Positions 1 to 8,832 are shown, counted from the stretch's first letter. The stretch: DNA of 64,000 nt from Frigoribacterium sp. PhB160 (GCF_003751785.1 NZ_RKIE01000001.1:471557-535556); one strand, 5' to 3'. The notes: generated by a model from the sequence alone, not told the origin. Made by a program: numbers and translations.

Positions 1-150
1 TGGTGGGACCTCGAGGCAGGCCGGGCCGTCGGCTTCGAGCCGCAGGACGACGCGTCGACGCGTCGTGCCGACGAGCCCTACGACCCGGCGGCGCCGCAGG
101 GCGGGCCGTACGCCGAGGTCGCCTTCTCGCTCGACCGCATGACGCGGTAG
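1..150 (+). CDS. NAD-dependent epimerase/dehydrogenase, C-terminal fragment
   Basis: The window opens inside a gene. Frame 1 from base 1 reads 49 codons to TAG at 148-150. The start lies upstream of the window. The residues include WWDLEAGRAVGFEPQDDA, which resembles the C-terminal tail of NAD(P)-dependent epimerase/dehydratase family sugar-acid dehydrogenases (uronate dehydrogenase type), where a Trp-rich stretch precedes a final G-Y/F-x-P-x-D-D-A segment. Third codon positions are nearly all G or C, so the frame is coding. The Rossmann domain and catalytic Tyr-Lys are not visible here, so the assignment rests on the tail alone. The uronate specificity is a guess. Confidence 0.55.
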   Translation, partial: WWDLEAGRAVGFEPQDDASTRRADEPYDPAAPQGGPYAEVAFSLDRMTR

Positions 151-260
151 CGGCAGCGGCCGGGCCCGCGCGCACCGCTGGACCGCGCGTCTCGGGGCGG
201 GTCCCGCCCTCGGTGCGAAGAGGGGGACTGGCTCAACCGTGAGTCGGCTCGGTCGTGTCG

Positions 261-590
261 TCAGGCCTGGTCGAGGACCTCCTTCGCCACGGCCATCGCT
301 GCCATCCCGTTCGGCCAGCCCGCGTAGAGCGTCACGTGGGTGATGGCCTCGACGAGCTCGTCCTGGCCGACGCCGTTCTCGACGGCGCGACCGAGGTGGA
401 AGCGCAGCTCGTCGGTGTGTCCGCCGGCGGTCAGCACGGCGACCGTGACGAGGCTCCGGTCGCGGGCCGAGAGCTCGGGCCGGTTCCACACGTCGGCGAA
501 GAGGACGTCGTCGGTGAGCTCGGCGAGCTTGGGGGCGAAGTCGCCGAACATCGTCCGGCCTCCTCCCACCTGGCGGGGCTGGTCGGTCAT
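261..590 (-). CDS. Carboxymuconolactone decarboxylase family protein
   Basis: A protein of 109 aa starting at MTDQPRQ, after a GGA-rich ribosome site; longer in-frame starts upstream lack one. The body matches the all-helical CMD/AhpD fold: residues 36-60 read [18 protein letters not shown] followed by GGH, and residues 81-93 read E-A-I-T-H-x-x-x-Y-A-G-W-P, the usual CMD signature. No C-x-x-C pair is present, so it is of the decarboxylase-like rather than the AhpD peroxidase type. It is transcribed divergently from an MFS exporter at 785, with an alcohol dehydrogenase beyond. That trio suggests handling of small aldehydes, lactones or redox-active compounds, but the substrate cannot be read from sequence. 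Confidence 0.85.
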   Translation of the reverse strand: MTDQPRQVGGGRTMFGDFAPKLAELTDDVLFADVWNRPELSARDRSLVTVAVLTAGGHTDELRFHLGRAVENGVGQDELVEAITHVTLYAGWPNGMAAMAVAKEVLDQA

Positions 591-784
591 GGGGGTCCTT
601 CTTCCGTGTCGGGGCGATGCGGGGCGGTGGCGCCCGCGACGACAGTGCACGCCCGGGCTGCCCGACGAGGGATGCCCTGAGAGGGCCTCTCTGCCGAGCG
701 CGCCCGTCCGTAGCGTGGAGCACCTCCCCGCTGCTCGTCCCGCCGACGACAGCGCCCGCCCGCTCCCTGGAAGGACCGCCTCCG

Positions 785-1993
785 GTGCCCACCGCCTCCG
801 TCCCCACCGCCACCGCGCCTCCCGCGGGGCCGGCGTCGCCGACGCGCCTGCCGCTGTTCTCGCTCGTCGTGCTCGCGACGACGGGCTTCATCCTCGTCGC
901 GATGGAGACGATGCCCGCCGGCCTCCTTCCCGAGATCGCCCGCGGGCTCGACACCGGCCAGGGCACGGTCGGCCTGCTCATCAGCGCCTACGCCCTCGGC
1001 ACCGTGCTCGCGACGGTGCCCGCCATCACCTTGACGCGCGGGCTGCGCCGTCGTCGGCTGCTCGCCGCAGCGCTCGTCGGGCTGGTGCTCGCGAACGTGC
1101 TGACCGCCCTGGCGCCGACGGTCGCCGTGGCGCTCGTCTCCCGCTTCGTCGCCGGGGCCTTCTCGGGCACGATCTGGGGCATGCTCGCGGCCTACGGCCG
1201 CCGCATCAGCCCGCCCGACCGCGCCGGCCTCTCGCTCGCGATCGTGTCCGCGGGCGCTCCCGTCGGCTTCGCCTTCGGCACCCCGCTGGGCTCGTGGCTC
1301 GGCACGACCTTCGACTGGCGCTGGTCGTTCGGCGGGCTCAGCCTGCTCGGCGTCGTCGTGCTGCTGCTCGTGGTCACCGTCGTGCCCGACGCGGCCCCGA
1401 CCTCGGCCGCGGCCCGCCTGTCGCTCGGCAAGGTCTTCCGCATCCGCGGCATCGCCGTCATCCTCGCCGTGATCGCGACCTGGATGATCGCGCACAACAC
1501 GATCTACACGTACGTCTCGCCCTGGCTCCGCTCCGGCGGCTCGGGCCTCGGCGTCGACGTCACGCTGCTCGTCTACGGCGTCTCGTCGATCGGCGGCATC
1601 GTCGTGACGGGAGCACTGCTCGACCGGCACCCCCGTCCGCTTCTGCACGGAAGCGTCGCCCTCTTCGTCGTCGCCGGCGCCGTGCTGTTCGTGGGCCACG
1701 ACTCGGCCGCGGCGGTCGTCGTCGCCGCGGTGCTCTGGGGCGTCACCTTCGGCGGGGCCTCGGCGCAGCTGCAGGCCGCCCTCACCACGGCGGGCGGCGA
1801 GAACGCGGACGTCGCGAACGCGTTCCTGCCCGTCGCCTTCAACGTCGCGATCTTCGCCGCGGGCATCGTCGGCGCCGCCCTCCTCGGCGGGATCGGCCCC
1901 GTCGCGCTCCCCGTCGTCATGATGGTCTTCGGCGCGGTCGCCCTCGGGCTGACCCTCCGGGGACGCCGGTCGGCGTTCCCGGCCCGGCTCTGA
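785..1993 (+). CDS. MFS transporter (drug-efflux type, 12 TM)
   Basis: An integral membrane transporter of 402 aa. I chose the GTG at 785 because GGAAGG lies about 10 bases upstream and an N-terminal cytoplasmic stretch of roughly 20 residues then leads directly into TM1 ([20 protein letters not shown]). Twelve hydrophobic helices follow. The TM1-TM2 region ([16 protein letters not shown]) and the GTPLGSWLG segment in the fifth helix are typical of DHA1-type proton antiporters such as AraJ, YdhP and Cmr-like arabinose or drug exporters. It is divergent from the CMD protein and 89 bases ahead of an alcohol dehydrogenase with its own ribosome site, possibly in one transcript. Likely substrates are small organic compounds, which is inference from family. 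Confidence 0.85.
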   Translation: MPTASVPTATAPPAGPASPTRLPLFSLVVLATTGFILVAMETMPAGLLPEIARGLDTGQGTVGLLISAYALGTVLATVPAITLTRGLRRRRLLAAALVGLVLANVLTALAPTVAVALVSRFVAGAFSGTIWGMLAAYGRRISPPDRAGLSLAIVSAGAPVGFAFGTPLGSWLGTTFDWRWSFGGLSLLGVVVLLLVVTVVPDAAPTSAAARLSLGKVFRIRGIAVILAVIATWMIAHNTIYTYVSPWLRSGGSGLGVDVTLLVYGVSSIGGIVVTGALLDRHPRPLLHGSVALFVVAGAVLFVGHDSAAAVVVAAVLWGVTFGGASAQLQAALTTAGGENADVANAFLPVAFNVAIFAAGIVGAALLGGIGPVALPVVMMVFGAVALGLTLRGRRSAFPARL

Positions 1994-2082
1994 CGGGGGC
2001 GGGCCCGACGGCCCGACCCGCGCCTCCTCGTCTTCCCGTCTTCTCTTCCTTCCCCGACACACCCACCAACCCAGGAGCATCC

Positions 2083-3129
2083 ATGCGCACCGTCAACGCC
2101 TACGCGGCACCGTCCGCCACCGAGCCCCTCGTCGCGACGACCATCGAGCGCCGCGACGTCGGCCCCAAGGACGTCATGATCGACATCGCCTACGCCGGCA
2201 TCTGCCACAGCGACATCCACACCGTCCGCGGCGAGTGGGGCGAGATCCAGTACCCGCAGGTCGTCGGCCACGAGATCGTCGGCACCGTCTCGGAGGTCGG
2301 CTCCGAGGTCACGAAGCACCAGGTCGGCGACCGCGTCGGCGTCGGCTGCATGGTCAACTCGTGCGGCGAGTGCGAGTACTGCCAGCGCGGCGACGAGCAG
2401 TACTGCGCGAAGGGCAACATCGGCACCTACACGAGCGTCGACCCGATCGACGGCACCGTCACCCAGGGCGGCTACTCGCAGGCCGTCGTCGTCACGGAGG
2501 ACTTCGTGCTGCGCGTGCCCGAGTCGCTCGACTACGACAAGGTCGCGCCGCTGCTCTGCGCCGGCATCACCCTCTACTCGCCGCTGCACCACTGGGGCGT
2601 GACCGAGGGCACCAAGGTCGCCATCGTCGGCATGGGCGGCCTCGGCCACATGGGCGTCAAGATCGCCGCGGCGCTCGGCGCCGACGTCACGGTGCTGTCG
2701 CAGACGACCTCGAAGAAGGACGACTCGCTGCGCTTCGGTGCGAAGGCGCACTACGCGACCAGCGACGAGCAGACCTTCACCGACCTGGCGAACTCGTTCG
2801 ACCTCATCGTCAACACCGTCTCGGCCAAGATCGACATGGGCGCCTACCTCGGCCTGCTCGCCGTCGACGGCACGCTCGTCAACGTCGGCGCCCCGTCGGA
2901 GCCGCTCGAGGTCCCGGCGTTCGCGCTGATCCCCGCGCGTCGCAGCTGGGCCGGCTCGGCCATCGGCGGCATCCGCGAGACCCAGGAGATGCTCGACTTC
3001 TGCGCCGAGCACGGCATCGTGCCCGAGACGGAGCTCATCAGCGCCGACCAGATCAACGAGGCGTACGACCGCGTGCTGAAGTCGGACGTGCGGTACCGCT
3101 TCGTCATCGACGCGGCCACCTTCGCGTAG
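2083..3129 (+). CDS. Zinc-dependent NAD(P) alcohol dehydrogenase (cinnamyl type)
   Basis: A medium-chain dehydrogenase of 348 aa, the family's usual length. CAGGAG at 2072-2077 precedes the ATG at 2083. Catalytic zinc ligands are visible as GICHSD (Cys41) and GHE (His63, Glu64), with a third Cys in APLLCAGIT. The structural zinc is bound by Cys94, Cys97, Cys100 and Cys108 ([15 protein letters not shown]). The Rossmann motif GMGGLGHMG lies near residue 180. This pattern is that of the cinnamyl-alcohol/YahK/AdhC subfamily, usually NADP-dependent and broad for aldehydes. It follows the MFS exporter on the same strand and ends at a strong hairpin (3192-3225). Confidence 0.93.
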   Translation: MRTVNAYAAPSATEPLVATTIERRDVGPKDVMIDIAYAGICHSDIHTVRGEWGEIQYPQVVGHEIVGTVSEVGSEVTKHQVGDRVGVGCMVNSCGECEYCQRGDEQYCAKGNIGTYTSVDPIDGTVTQGGYSQAVVVTEDFVLRVPESLDYDKVAPLLCAGITLYSPLHHWGVTEGTKVAIVGMGGLGHMGVKIAAALGADVTVLSQTTSKKDDSLRFGAKAHYATSDEQTFTDLANSFDLIVNTVSAKIDMGAYLGLLAVDGTLVNVGAPSEPLEVPAFALIPARRSWAGSAIGGIRETQEMLDFCAEHGIVPETELISADQINEAYDRVLKSDVRYRFVIDAATFA

Positions 3130-3191
3130 GGACTGCTGCGGCGCGGGCCTGTGGCCCGCACCCGCGCGAATCGCTCGCACCCTCGAGGACC

Positions 3192-3225
3192 GCGAACACC
3201 CCCGCTCGCGAGCGGGGGTGTTCGC
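3192..3225. terminator. Perfect 15-bp stem terminator between convergent genes
   Basis: A perfect inverted repeat: GCGAACACCCCCGCT, a CGCG loop, then the exact complement of the first arm. It lies between the ends of the convergent dehydrogenase and PEBP genes, so it can serve both. The flanks are only weakly T-rich, as expected in such a GC-rich genome. Confidence 0.8.
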
Positions 3226-3269
3226 CGTTCTTCGGGGTCCGGGTCGGGGAGTTTGCCGGGCGCCGCGCG

Positions 3270-3821
3270 CTACTCCGCGGGGATCTCGGCCGTCGCGACC
3301 AGCACCGCGCGCCCGAGGATGTGCGACGCGATCGTGAAGTTGAGGTACGCGGGCGTCGCGTCGGCCGGCACCTCGATGTCGGCGACGTCGAGGGCGTGCA
3401 CGACGACGAAGTAGCGGTGCTGGCCGTGGCCCGCCGGAGGCGCGGCGCCGATGAACGAAGGAGCCCGCGAGTCGTTGGGCAGCTGGTACGCGCCCTCCGG
3501 CAGCTGGGCCCCGGAGGAGTCGCCGGCGCCCTCGGGCAGCGACGTCGCCGACGCGGGGACGTTCGCGACGGCCCAGTGCCAGAAGCCCGACTGCGTGGGG
3601 GCGTCGGGGTCGTACATCGTGACGGCGTAGCCCTTCGTGCCCTCGGGGGCACCCGACCACGACAGCTGGGGCGAGACGTCCTCGCCGCCGGGCACGCCGA
3701 ACGCGCCCGAGTACTGCGGCTGCGCGAAGGCGGCGCCGTCGTCGATCGTGGTGCTGGTCACGGTGAAGCTCGGCACCTCGGGCAGGCGGGCGAAGGGGTC
3801 GTTGCCGGTGTGGTCGCTCAT
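3270..3821 (-). CDS. YbhB/YbcL family PEBP (Raf kinase inhibitor-like) protein
   Basis: A protein of 183 aa from ATG at 3821, with AGGAAAGGACCGCC directly ahead. It carries the phosphatidylethanolamine-binding-protein motifs in order: SPQLSW (DVSPQLSWSG), the anion-site loop MYDPDAP followed by FWHWAVANVP, then GQHRYFVVVHAL, and a C-terminal ASHILGRAVLVATAEIP strand. No signal peptide is seen, so it is cytosolic. Bacterial homologues bind small anions or lipid headgroups but have no settled reaction. It stands alone as a unit, convergent with the alcohol dehydrogenase across a shared hairpin. Confidence 0.9.
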   Translation of the reverse strand: MSDHTGNDPFARLPEVPSFTVTSTTIDDGAAFAQPQYSGAFGVPGGEDVSPQLSWSGAPEGTKGYAVTMYDPDAPTQSGFWHWAVANVPASATSLPEGAGDSSGAQLPEGAYQLPNDSRAPSFIGAAPPAGHGQHRYFVVVHALDVADIEVPADATPAYLNFTIASHILGRAVLVATAEIPAE

Positions 3822-3941
3822 GGCGGTCCTTTCCTGGGGCGGCCGGGTGGCGCCTCCTGGTCGATGATCGACCCTCGCGGCTGAGGGCGCGCGGGGTGCC
3901 CGGTCGTCACGCACCCGGTGGCGGCACCTCCGGCGCAGCCG

Positions 3942-4349
3942 TCAGAGGTGGCCGAGGTCGAGCATCAGCAGCATCGCGGCCGTGCTCACGAGCGACAGGG
4001 CGAGGACGCACCCGCCCACCCGGGCCAGCACGGCGTCGCGTCGGCGACGACCCTCGCGCGCGGGGCGGGAGGCGCCCGGTCCGCGGACCGCGAGCACCGC
4101 CTCCTGCGCCTGGTCCAGCGTGCAGAACGCGCCGACCGGGTCGCCCGCGACGTCCGTGGCGACGTAGCCGGAGCCGGTGAGCGTCACCTCGCCGAGGTGG
4201 GCCGTGCCGACCGTCGCGGTCCAGACGCCCGAGGTGGTCTCGGTCCAGCGGCAGCCGGACGAGTCGGCGGCCGACGCGGGGCCGCGACTCGCAGGTCGAG
4301 ACGCGGCGGATGCCCTGGCGGGGGCGGGCGGGGTGGCGAGCGTCGTCAC
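3942..4349 (-). CDS. Hypothetical protein with C-terminal membrane anchor
   Basis: A frame of 135 aa starting with GTG at 4349, supported by AGGAGACGCCCC just upstream. Residues 30-90 form a small polar domain with two cysteines (SSGCRW and GAFCTLDQAQEAV). A single hydrophobic helix near residues 112-131 (VGGCVLALSLVSTAAMLLML) follows an Arg-rich stretch, predicting a tail-anchored protein with its N-terminal domain in the cytoplasm. I do not recognise a family. GC3 is high throughout, supporting real coding. The 215 bases upstream to the VOC gene hold no other gene; they include GACAGGTCTGTC, a short palindrome that could be a regulator site. Confidence 0.6.
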   Translation of the reverse strand: MTTLATPPAPARASAASRPASRGPASAADSSGCRWTETTSGVWTATVGTAHLGEVTLTGSGYVATDVAGDPVGAFCTLDQAQEAVLAVRGPGASRPAREGRRRRDAVLARVGGCVLALSLVSTAAMLLMLDLGHL

Positions 4350-4564
4350 GGGGCGTCTCCTGTCCGAGGTCGGGGTCGGTCTCGGTCCGGCGACCCTGGT
4401 CCGACTGGTGAGGTCGAGGAGCTCGGCGGACGATGCCGATGGGCTGACCGTACGTCATCGCGAGCACTGGCGTGACAGGTCTGTCCACTTCCGGTCGCGA
4501 GGGGGCACGTGATGGACAGATCGGCCCCGGAACGACCCCCGCACGGGGCACATCCGACCCCTGA

Positions 4565-4933
4565 TCAGGCCTTGTCGTGGATGGTCACGTGGTACCCGTC
4601 GGGGTCGGCGAACGTGAACGTGCGGCCGAAGGGGCCGTCGGTCGGCGCCGACACGATCCGGTGCCCGGCCGCGACGAGTCCGTCGTGCATGGCCTGGACG
4701 TCGGTGCCGTGCAGCCAGATCGCCGCGCCGACGCCCGGCCGGGGGGCCGCGTCGAGGTCGGTGCCCTCGACGACGTCGCGCAGGGCGAAGGCGATCGGCG
4801 TCGTGGTGAACACGACGGCGTGGGGCGGTCCGGCGGGGGAGCGCACGAGGCCGAGGTGCTGCTCGTAGAACGCCTGCGAGGCGTCGAGGTCGCGCACCTG
4901 CAGGGAGATGAAGTCGGGTCCGGTGACGGGCAT
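4565..4933 (-). CDS. VOC (glyoxalase/bleomycin-resistance) family protein
   Basis: A VOC-fold protein of 122 aa starting MPVTGPDFISLQVRDLDAS, with AAGGAGCATC before the ATG. It has the paired beta-alpha-beta-beta-beta module: FYEQHLGLVRS in the first half and FGRTFTFADPDGYHVTIHDK at the end, where FxDPDGxxxxI marks the family and Glu/His would bind a metal. The likely role is modification or sequestration of a small toxic compound. It is divergent from a MarR regulator with two perfect operators in the 60-base gap, so it is almost certainly that regulator's target. Confidence 0.85.
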   Translation of the reverse strand: MPVTGPDFISLQVRDLDASQAFYEQHLGLVRSPAGPPHAVVFTTTPIAFALRDVVEGTDLDAAPRPGVGAAIWLHGTDVQAMHDGLVAAGHRIVSAPTDGPFGRTFTFADPDGYHVTIHDKA

Positions 4934-4949
4934 GATGCTCCTTCTTTCG

Positions 4950-4995
4950 ATGTCAGTCTGCTGACATGCCCCACCGTATGTCAGGATGTTGACAT
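4950..4995. promoter_or_regulatory. Twin 18-bp palindromic operators for the MarR regulator
   Basis: Two sites share the form ATGTCA-N6-TGACAT. Site one, 4950-4967, is ATGTCAGTCTGCTGACAT, a 7-bp perfect inverted repeat around 4 bases. Site two, 4978-4995, is ATGTCAGGATGTTGACAT, a 6-bp inverted repeat around 6 bases. Their centres are 28 bp apart. Site two covers the ribosome site and start codon of the MarR gene, and site one sits at the VOC promoter side. This arrangement predicts autorepression and co-repression of the VOC gene. Confidence 0.75.
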
Positions 4996-5494
4996 GAGTC
5001 AAGACGAACTGGTCATCGACCTCGACACCTCCGTCGGCTACCTCCTCAAGGAGGCCGCGAGCGCCCTCCGTGCCGCGATGGAGGACGTGCTCCGCCCGCT
5101 CGGCATGACCGTCACCCATTACTCGTGCCTCGAGCTGCTCGCGCAGCGCCCCGGCTCGTCGAACTCCGACCTCGCCCGCGGCGCCTTCGTCACTCGCCAG
5201 TCGATGAACGTGCTGCTGCAGCAGCTCGAGCGCGACGGCGTCGTGACCAGGGCTCCGGAGGCGCGGGTCGGCCGAGCCCTGCCCACCCGCCTCACCGACG
5301 CAGGTCGTTCCGCGCTCGCCGAGGCGTCGGCCGCGGTGCGCGGCGTCGAGCTCCGCATGCTCGAGGGCCTGTCGGCGAGCGAGCAGTCGCAGGCGTTCCG
5401 CACCCTGCGGGGCATGACCCGTGCCCTCCGCGGCGAGGGCACGGGGGGCGACGCGGCGGACGCGACGGACGCGCCCGACCGGCCCGCGAACTGA
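4994..5494 (+). CDS. MarR family transcriptional regulator
   Basis: A winged-helix regulator of 166 aa starting MSQDELVIDLDTSVGYLLK; AGGA seven bases upstream sets the start. The MarR core is clear: helix 1-2 dimer segment, then SNSDLARGAFVTRQSMNVLL (recognition helix) and the wing ERDGVVTRAPEARVGRALPT, with a C-terminal dimer helix. The tail after residue 145 is a low-complexity Gly/Asp/Ala stretch. Because of the overlap of its start codon with a palindromic operator it should repress itself. The divergent VOC gene is the obvious target. The ligand is unknown. Confidence 0.88.
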   Translation: MSQDELVIDLDTSVGYLLKEAASALRAAMEDVLRPLGMTVTHYSCLELLAQRPGSSNSDLARGAFVTRQSMNVLLQQLERDGVVTRAPEARVGRALPTRLTDAGRSALAEASAAVRGVELRMLEGLSASEQSQAFRTLRGMTRALRGEGTGGDAADATDAPDRPAN

Positions 5495-5561
5495 CCGGCC
5501 CGGGGCTGAGCTCGTCCCGGCAGCGCACCCCGCGCCTCCTCATCGCTCCGCGCCGGCGCCG

Positions 5562-7031
5562 TCAGCGACCGGCCGCGTACCGGTCGGCGACCTGCGACGC
5601 CGTCAGGGCCGCGTCGGACACGCTCGTCCCGTCGAGGTCGCCCTCGTAGTGCGCCGTCGTCGGCACGGAGGGCCACGCGCCCCCGAGGGTGTCGTAGCCG
5701 ATGCGCCAGTAGCCGGTGATGGGCTCGGCCTGCGTCTGCGGTGAGGAGGCCACCGCGACGCCGTCGACGTAGAGCACGATGCCGTCCGGCCCCATGCTCA
5801 CGGTCGCCTGGTGCCACCGGCCGTCGGTGTACGACGACGGGCTGGTGACCGTGTAGTGCTGGGTCCGGTAGACGCCGAAGACGAGCTGCCCCGAGTTCGT
5901 CAGGTAGAGGTGCCGGTCGTACTGCCCCGACCCGGAGGAGCGCGCGTTGCCGAAGCCGACGAGCTTGCCGCCGGTCGTCGTGGTCGTGCGGAACCAGGTC
6001 TCGATGCTGAACACCTGGGGGGCGAGGTACTGCTCGGCCGTCGTCACCTGCCCGGTCGCCCCGTCGAGCCGCAGGTAGGGGTTCTCGCCCGAGCCGCAGC
6101 TCGCGCTCGTGATCTGCGCCCCGCCGACCAGCGTCCCGTCGCGGCGGCTCGGCCCGGAGTCGCGCACCGGCCCGCTCGCGCTGTCGGCGTAGAGGTAGGC
6201 GAAGTGCGCCGGGCTCGGCACGGTCCGGTCGAAGCAGGGGAAGCGCGCCGTGGTCGCCGTCGCGGCGCTCGCCGTCGACCCGGCGAACGCGGCGTGGGTC
6301 GACCCGACGACGAGGAAGAGCACCGCGACCCCGGCCACCACCCCGACGACCACGCCCGAGACGCGTCGCGCCCGGCCCCAGCCGGTCACGGGCGGTCGTG
6401 CCCGGTGCCGGCCGAGGGCGAGCGGGTCGACGACGTCGTCCTCGTCGCGCGGCTCGAGGCGGGTCAGCGCCAGCAGCACGAGCACGGCGAGCGACACGAC
6501 GCCGATGCCCAGGGCACGCTCGCCGCCGCTCCAGAGCATGGCCGAGCCGATCGCGGGCACCCGCAGCACGCCGGCGCCGTGGACGGCGTCGGGCGCGACG
6601 AGCGTCGAGTCGGCCGTGGCGTTGGCGTCGCCGCGCAGTCGCAGCAGCCCGTCGTCGGTGACGTCGACGAGCCGGTGGAGGCGCAGCTCGCCCGGGCGGT
6701 CGGGGTCGTCCACCAGCAATACCTGACCCACGTCGAGGGCGTCGGCCGCCACGGGCATGGCGACCACCACGTCCCCCGCGACGATCCGCGGCTGCATCGA
6801 GCCGGAGACCACGGTCGTCGGGCTCCAGCCCCACAGCGCCGGTGCGGCCGCCCCGATCAGGAGGCACGCGGCCGTGAGCAGCACCACCCGCGCCCCGGTG
6901 GCGATCGCGAGGGCGAGCCACCACGGCAGGGCGAGGGCGGAGGCGCGGGACGCCGCCGACCGGTCCGAGGCGCGCTCGACGGCGGCGTCGCGCGGGGCGT
7001 CGCCGAACGGGCTCAGGGCGTCGGAGGTCAT
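5562..7031 (-). CDS. SipW-type signal peptidase I fused to a LamG domain
   Basis: A fusion of 489 aa. TM1 (about 37-60) is followed by VVSGSMQP with catalytic Ser78, then LRLHRL with His119 and RGDAN with Asp135. This Ser-His-Asp set marks the ER/SipW type rather than the Ser-Lys LepB type. TM2 lies near 172-190. After a charged linker a third hydrophobic segment (about 226-243) ends in THAAFAGSTASA, which looks like the signal region of TasA/camelysin-type substrates. Residues 275-489 form a LamG/concanavalin-like domain (FSIETWFRT, GRWHQATVSM, LYVDGVAVAS, YWRIGYD, GDLDGTSV). The gene sits 45 bases downstream of a TasA-like gene and would process it. The internal substrate-like segment suggests the LamG part may be released by self-cleavage; that is inference. 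Confidence 0.88.
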   Translation of the reverse strand: MTSDALSPFGDAPRDAAVERASDRSAASRASALALPWWLALAIATGARVVLLTAACLLIGAAAPALWGWSPTTVVSGSMQPRIVAGDVVVAMPVAADALDVGQVLLVDDPDRPGELRLHRLVDVTDDGLLRLRGDANATADSTLVAPDAVHGAGVLRVPAIGSAMLWSGGERALGIGVVSLAVLVLLALTRLEPRDEDDVVDPLALGRHRARPPVTGWGRARRVSGVVVGVVAGVAVLFLVVGSTHAAFAGSTASAATATTARFPCFDRTVPSPAHFAYLYADSASGPVRDSGPSRRDGTLVGGAQITSASCGSGENPYLRLDGATGQVTTAEQYLAPQVFSIETWFRTTTTTGGKLVGFGNARSSGSGQYDRHLYLTNSGQLVFGVYRTQHYTVTSPSSYTDGRWHQATVSMGPDGIVLYVDGVAVASSPQTQAEPITGYWRIGYDTLGGAWPSVPTTAHYEGDLDGTSVSDAALTASQVADRYAAGR

Positions 7032-7076
7032 GGCAGCGGTGGCGGCTCAGCCGTCTCGGGTGGGCGACGGCGCCGG

Positions 7077-7700
7077 TCAGCGCGTCTGCGCCTCCCAGGT
7101 GAAGGCGACGGCGGCCTTCGAGTCCTGGCTCGTGTTCGGCGTCGTCGACTTGAGCGAGTAGGTGAACTTGAAGGTGCGCGACTCGGGGGCGGTGCCCGTG
7201 GGCGCGAAAGTGACGGCGCCGGTCGCGTAGCCGGTGCGCTGTGCGCCGAAGTCGGCGAGGGTGCCGGAGAAGACCTGGCTCTCGTCGCGCGTGCCGTCCG
7301 CCGACGTCGACGGCGTGAAGCCGGTGCACGAGGCCGACGAGCCGCCGGTGCCCTGCGTCACGACGAGGTCGAGGTACGACGACAGCTGGTTCGTGGTCGT
7401 CGCGCCCGTGCCGTAGAGGCGCACCGTCGAGGGAGCGCTGCCCTTCGACGTGACGGTGATGCACTTCGTGCCGGTGTCGCCGGGCACGAGGTTCGAGGCG
7501 GTGAAGAGCGCCGCGTCGGAGTCGTCGTCGACGAGCTGCACGGAGCCCGTCGACCAGTTGCTCGTCGGGTTCGCGGTGACGGCCGAGAAGGCCGAGTACG
7601 AGGCGGTCGAGATCAGCGCGCCGGAGGCGATGACGGCGACGGGCAGGGCTGCCCAGCGGGCACGACGCGTCCAGCGGGCGCGACGGATGGATCGAGACAT
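7077..7700 (-). CDS. TasA/CalY-like SipW-dependent secreted protein
   Basis: A secreted protein of 207 aa starting MSRSIRRARW after AAGGACATCCCCGAC. An Arg-rich n-region and hydrophobic core (ALPVAVIASGALISTASYSAF) are followed by SAVTANPTSNWSTGSVQL, the TasA/camelysin pattern of an A-Y-S-A-F-x cleavage zone then a beta-rich domain beginning N-W-S-x-G-x-V. Two cysteines (KCITV and ASCTGF) could form one disulfide. Members of this family build extracellular fibres or matrix. The signal peptidase-LamG gene follows directly downstream on the same strand, matching the tapA-sipW-tasA logic of firmicutes with the peptidase last. Confidence 0.82.
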   Translation of the reverse strand: MSRSIRRARWTRRARWAALPVAVIASGALISTASYSAFSAVTANPTSNWSTGSVQLVDDDSDAALFTASNLVPGDTGTKCITVTSKGSAPSTVRLYGTGATTTNQLSSYLDLVVTQGTGGSSASCTGFTPSTSADGTRDESQVFSGTLADFGAQRTGYATGAVTFAPTGTAPESRTFKFTYSLKSTTPNTSQDSKAAVAFTWEAQTR

Positions 7701-7926
7701 GTCGGGGATGTCCTTCGGGTGGTGGGCCGCCGCGCTCCCGGGTGACACGGTTCGGGCGGAGCTCGGACGGCGCGGTGCGGTCAGGTGAGTGGCAAGCTAC
7801 GCGGGCGACGCTGCGCGGGATGTCCCCAGTCCTGGGGGCCGCAGCCGTACCCCACCCGTCTCACCCGTTCCGGGCCCCGCCGTTCCGGGCCTCGCGGTCG
7901 CGAGGTGGGCTGAGAAATGATCAGGA

Positions 7927-8832
7927 CTAGGAGGCGCGGACCTGCGCTCCGAGGACATCGCGCACGGTCGTCCACTCGTGCGGACCCCATCGGTCGACGT
8001 CGACGTGACGCAGCTGCGCCTGGCCGCTGAACATGCTCACGAAGTACTGCATGCCCTGCCAGGCGGGGAAGGTCGCGGACTCGTCACGCGACACGAGGCG
8101 CCCGATCTTGCTCATGGCCGAGAGGGTCCCGGCCGTCCCGGCCCACTGCAGGGCGAAGCGCGTGCCGGTGAGCTCGGTCATGATCTCGGCGACCTGGCGG
8201 GCCGAGAGCGTCGAGCCGGCGATCTCGACGACGCGCGGAGCGTCGGGGTCGAGGGCGGCGAGGGCGGCGACACGGGCCGTGTCGTCCTTCGTCGTGAAGT
8301 CGAGCAGCTGGTCAGGGGACGACCAGTAGAGGACGCGGTGGCGGGAGAAGAGGATCATCGGGGCGTCGCCGGTCAGCAGTTCGGTGAACATCCCGTTGAG
8401 CACGGAGGTCGCCCGGATCGGCGCCGCGTCGACGTCGGCCGCGAACTCGCGCCGCAGCTCGAAGTTGCGGTTGCTGTCGACGGCGATCGACCGGTAGTCG
8501 GCCGACCAGTCGGAGGGCATGAAGCGCGGCACGCCGGCCTCGACGGCGGCGGCGAGCAGGGCCCGCTGGGCGTCGACGACGACGTCGCGCACGCCGCTGA
8601 CGGCCGAGACGACGACGTCGACGCCGCGGGCGGCGGCGACGAGCGCGGCGTGGTCGTCGTAGGCGGCGGTGACGACGTCGACGCGGTCGTCGTCGCCGAA
8701 GAGATCGGCGGCGGTGCCGCTGCCGGGCCGCGTCAGCACGCGCACGTGGACGTCGTCGTGCCCGAGCAGCTCGCGGACGATGCGCCGGCCGAGGTCGCCG
8801 GTGGCGCCCGCGACGAGGAGGGTGGTGGTCAT
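7927..8832 (-). CDS. NmrA-like NAD(P)-binding reductase
   Basis: A protein of 301 aa starting MTTTLLVAGATGDLGRRIV; the Rossmann motif GATGDLG at residues 9-15 binds NAD(P). It follows atypical SDR/NmrA architecture: ARGVDVVVSAVSG after the fourth strand, PRFMPSDWSADYR in place of the Tyr-x-x-x-Lys active site, and a C-terminal substrate domain. Related proteins are isoflavone/phenylcoumaran reductase-like oxidoreductases or redox sensors. No operon partner is visible: the next minus-strand gene upstream is 64 bases away and hypothetical. The 226 bases between this gene's stop and the TasA-like gene contain no supported gene. Confidence 0.82.
   Translation of the reverse strand: MTTTLLVAGATGDLGRRIVRELLGHDDVHVRVLTRPGSGTAADLFGDDDRVDVVTAAYDDHAALVAAARGVDVVVSAVSGVRDVVVDAQRALLAAAVEAGVPRFMPSDWSADYRSIAVDSNRNFELRREFAADVDAAPIRATSVLNGMFTELLTGDAPMILFSRHRVLYWSSPDQLLDFTTKDDTARVAALAALDPDAPRVVEIAGSTLSARQVAEIMTELTGTRFALQWAGTAGTLSAMSKIGRLVSRDESATFPAWQGMQYFVSMFSGQAQLRHVDVDRWGPHEWTTVRDVLGAQVRAS

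Noticed and set aside
587..2080. Long open frame antisense to the MFS exporter, and many similar ones elsewhere
   Set aside because: In this GC-rich DNA, stop codons are rare in shadow frames. The translation is Arg/Gly/Asp low complexity without motifs, while the opposite strand has clear transporter helices.
340..3129. One 929-codon frame joining the MFS region to the alcohol dehydrogenase
   Set aside because: Only the last 348 codons (from 2083, with a ribosome site) look like protein. The first part is a shadow of the MFS gene in another frame.
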